Source of the DNA: CAVOGJ01 sp963695405 | GTDB taxonomy: Bacteria; Planctomycetota; Planctomycetia; Pirellulales; Pirellulaceae | Direction of reading: 5' to 3' | Assembly: GCA_963695405.1 (NCBI GenBank) | Contig: CAVOGJ010000013.1 | Span: forward strand, 29,242-93,241 | Length of the DNA: 64,000 bases | Shown here: positions 61,847 to 64,000 of the stretch, piece by piece | Position numbering within the stretch: position 1 is the first letter of the stretch | Layout: every line of letters starts with the position of its first letter | Notes under the pieces: generated by a model | What the model saw: the letters and a program-made list of their open reading frames with translations, nothing else | Databases searched by the model: none | Told to the model about the DNA's origin: nothing | Position numbers and translations under genes: made by a program

Positions 61847-63000
61847 GGCAACGTTTGCACCTCCACCGATAACACGCTTGGCAGATCCCGCACGATCGTG
61901 GTCCAATGATCGCCGCCGTCGGGAGAAACATACACTTGGCCACCCGTCGTGCCAAAATAGATGCCACACTCGTCCAGCGAATCGGTGGCCATGGCATCGC
62001 GGAGCACGTTGACGTAGCAATGCTGCTGAGGTAGTCCTGCCGTGAGTGGTTCCCATTCGGTACCACCCGTTCGGCTGCGGAATACGCGGAGCTTTCCCTC
62101 GTGAACAAAATGCTCCGAATCGCTTGTGATCGGGATCACATAAATCGTCTCCGGTTCGTGAGCATGCACTTCAATCGGGAAGCCAAAGTCGGTCGGTAGA
62201 TTGCCGCTGATGTTCGTCCACAAGTCGCCCGCATTGTCGGTCCGCATCACGTTCCAGTGTAGCTGCATGAAGACAACGTCCGGGCGCGACGGGTGCAGCG
62301 CGAGGCGATGCACGCAGTGGCCGATTTCGGCGTTGGGGTCCGGCAGATATTTGGACCGGAGGCCTCGATTGATCGGCTTCCAGGTCGCACCGCCATCGTC
62401 GCTGCGAAACGCGCCCGCCGCCGAGATGGCGACATAAATCCGCGATGGATTGGCCGGATCGAGCAGAATCGTATGCAATCCCATACCTCCGGCGCCCGGT
62501 TGCCATTGCGAGCCCTGTTGGTCTCGCAGGCTTGGTAGTTCTTGCCAGCTCGTGCCGCCGTCGGCCGAGCGAAATAGTGCGGCGTCTTCCACTCCGGCGA
62601 ATACGGTGTCGGGGTCCGTCCACGACGGCTCCAAATGCCAGACCCGCTTGAATTCCCACGGATGAGGCGTGCCGTCGTACCACATGTGGGTGCCCGGATT
62701 TCCCTCGTAGACGAATTTGTTGCTCACTCCCGCAGGCTGTCCTGGTTCGGCGAGCGGCGTTTCGCCACCTGGCTGTTCCCACCTTAAGCCCCCATCGTTC
62801 GAGCGCTGAATCACCTGTCCAAACCAGTCGCTGCACTGTGACGCATAGATGCGCTGCTTGTCGACGGGGGAACCCTTCATGTGGTAGATCGACCACCCGG
62901 CAAACAAAGGACCGGCGACGTCCCATTGGTCGCGCTTTCCATCCGCGGCGAGAATAAACGCTCCTTTTTTGGTCCCGACGAGGACGCGAACCGTGCTCAT
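61843..63000 (-). CDS. BNR/sialidase-like beta-propeller protein
   Basis: A 385-residue cytoplasmic-looking protein (no signal peptide from ATG 63000). Repeated Asp-box blades are visible: RSNDGGLRWEQP, RSADGGTSWQEL, RSDDGGATWKPI, RTDNAGDLWTNI, RSRTGGTEWEPL and VSPDGGDHWTTI (S/R-x-D-x-G-x-x-W). It resembles exo-alpha-sialidase/VPS10-like propellers but the sialidase arginine triad cannot be assigned. GGAG stands a few bases before the ATG. Paired with a MoaD/ThiS-like gene by a 4-base overlap. Confidence 0.8.
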   Translation of the reverse strand: MSTVRVLVGTKKGAFILAADGKRDQWDVAGPLFAGWSIYHMKGSPVDKQRIYASQCSDWFGQVIQRSNDGGLRWEQPGGETPLAEPGQPAGVSNKFVYEGNPGTHMWYDGTPHPWEFKRVWHLEPSWTDPDTVFAGVEDAALFRSADGGTSWQELPSLRDQQGSQWQPGAGGMGLHTILLDPANPSRIYVAISAAGAFRSDDGGATWKPINRGLRSKYLPDPNAEIGHCVHRLALHPSRPDVVFMQLHWNVMRTDNAGDLWTNISGNLPTDFGFPIEVHAHEPETIYVIPITSDSEHFVHEGKLRVFRSRTGGTEWEPLTAGLPQQHCYVNVLRDAMATDSLDECGIYFGTTGGQVYVSPDGGDHWTTIVRDLPSVLSVEVQTLP

Positions 63001-63197
63001 GATCTCCGCCTTCCCAGAGAATGGAATTCGAACCGCAACCGCCAACTCCAGTCGCAATTTACCGCAGGCTGTCTGCATCGTCGACCAGCACCGCGGACCA
63101 TGCCAAACCGCTGAGCGGTGGGAGCGACGGCCGAGGCGTGGTAACTTACGAAGTGGCTGGTCGGTGGAACAATTCGCTCGGATAAAGGTCTCAGGCC

Positions 63198-63782
63198 ATG
63201 GAATCACTGCTCGCCGCGATGGTCGGGATAGGCCTGGCGGCCTCTTGCGGTTTTCGTGTGTTTGTTCCGTTGCTGGTAGTCAGCGCCGCAGCCCAGGGTG
63301 GTTATTTGACGCTTGCCGCGGGATTCGAATGGCTCGGTACCTGGACCGCGCTGCTGGCCTTTGCGGTGGCCGCAGTCATCGAAAGTCTGGCGTATTACAT
63401 CCCGTGGCTCGATCACCTGCTGGATGCGATCACCAGCCCGCTCGCGGTGGCCGCCGGCAGCCTGTTGTTTGCGGCGTCGCTGACGGAAATCGACCCCTTT
63501 TTGAAGTGGTCGTTGGCAATTATCGCAGGTGGAGGCTCGGCGGCCATCGTGCAGGGAGGTTCGGTGGTGGCTCGGGCGGCCTCGACCACCACGACGGGTG
63601 GACTGGCGAACTTCGTGGTCTCGACATTCGAGACGGCGGCCGGTCTCTTCTTTTCGATGATTTCAGTGGTCGTTCCCTTGCTGGCCATTGCCCTGCTGGT
63701 GGGCATCGTGGGCGGTATGTACTACGTGGGACGGAAGGTCATGCGAAGTACATTCTTTGGCAACGACCGGGCCGTTTCGTGA
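63198..63782 (+). CDS. DUF4126 membrane protein
   Basis: A 194-residue protein with four or five transmembrane segments and small-residue-rich helices (GIGLAASCGFRVFVPLLVVSA; YYIPWLDHLLDAITSPLAVAAG; IAGGGSAAIVQGGSVVARA; LAIALLVGIVGGMYYVG). The DxxxDxxxxPLA block is the DUF4126 hallmark. Function unknown. Divergent from the BNR operon. Confidence 0.8.
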   Translation: MESLLAAMVGIGLAASCGFRVFVPLLVVSAAAQGGYLTLAAGFEWLGTWTALLAFAVAAVIESLAYYIPWLDHLLDAITSPLAVAAGSLLFAASLTEIDPFLKWSLAIIAGGGSAAIVQGGSVVARAASTTTTGGLANFVVSTFETAAGLFFSMISVVVPLLAIALLVGIVGGMYYVGRKVMRSTFFGNDRAVS

Positions 63783-63930
63783 GCGGCGGGCGGGCGTGAG
63801 CGCGGGCCCGACGGCGAAAAACCTCGGCTGTTTGCCGGCTAGGAACGGAAAGTGGGTGCCCGGCCAATCGACAGGATCGTCGCGGATGACCGGTGGGAAA
63901 TGTTCGGCAGTTGTTTTAAACTAAGGGTTC

Positions 63931-64000
63931 GGGCGATTGGCTCAGTTGGTTAGAGCGCCGCATTCACATTGCGGAGGCCACTGGTTCGAATCCAGTATCG
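63931..64000 (+). tRNA. tRNA-Val (anticodon CAC), 3' end cut by window
   Basis: Acceptor start GGGCGAT, D arm GGCTCAGTTGGTTAGAGC, anticodon stem CCGCA/TGCGG with loop TTCACAT, T arm ACTGG-TTCGAAT-CCAGT, then ATCG where the window ends. Anticodon CAC reads GUG valine codons. About four bases of the acceptor are missing. Confidence 0.9.

Noticed and set aside
61163..61909. Plus-strand frame of 248 codons
   Set aside because: Antisense to the MoaD-like gene and the DUF1592 leader, with no family resemblance.

Overview
The window looks like chromosomal DNA of a planctomycete, most likely of the Pirellulales type. The evidence is a DUF1592-type cytochrome protein overlapping a DUF1552 protein (58.7 kb), surface proteins with LEPR-XLL-like N-termini (49.2 and 54.7 kb), a PEP-CTERM protein (6.0 kb), an FGly sulfatase, a squalene-cyclase-like protein with a haem motif, and many Gfo/Idh, DUF3500, DUF1579 and DUF4126 type genes. 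Genes are loosely spaced with short operons. The intergenic gaps are full of hairpin-rich repeats.

Layout. 0-5.5 kb: edge of a secreted coiled-coil protein, a CDP-alcohol phosphatidyltransferase, a small thioredoxin-like gene read through an in-frame TGA (candidate selenoprotein), an acyl-CoA hydrolase/transferase and a cyclase-like protein. 6-9.7 kb: a PEP-CTERM protein translationally coupled to a GH9/deacetylase fusion. 10.5-12.9 kb: marR-pirin-azoR redox operon with two palindromic operators, followed by a broken second pirin. 13-23 kb: P-type calcium ATPase, tRNA-Arg, a metallophosphoesterase relic with its catalytic core removed, a sugar oxidoreductase/isomerase pair, and an operon with a gutted ECF sigma gene. 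23-27.8 kb: HAD/META fusion (frameshifted), sulfatase, bestrophin.

28.6-34.5 kb is the most unusual part. It holds small same-strand genes (GNAT, DinB, several VOC proteins, zinc ribbon, two-TM protein, nucleotidyltransferase) plus gene fragments. They are separated by about 85-95 bp imperfect inverted repeats that I read as attC sites of a decaying integron cassette array without an integrase in view.

35-49 kb: tRNA-Pro, creatininase family, ATP-type PEP carboxykinase, a composite tandem repeat block, galactokinase, an Asn/Gln-rich secreted protein, and a probable hexuronate set (SDR fructuronate reductase-like, KDG kinase-like, SSS symporter). DUF3500, DUF1579 and class II aldolase genes follow. 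49-64 kb: large dockerin-bearing subtilase, an acidic RTX-like surface protein, M19 dipeptidase, PdxA family, DUF1552/DUF1592 pair, BNR propeller coupled to a MoaD/ThiS-like protein ending in GG, DUF4126, and tRNA-Val cut by the window end.

Caution: at least five long conserved genes carry an apparent single-base frameshift (P-type ATPase, HAD, SDR, Asn-rich protein, subtilase). This is more than expected by biology alone, so uncorrected sequencing error is a live explanation and also tempers the in-frame TGA call.
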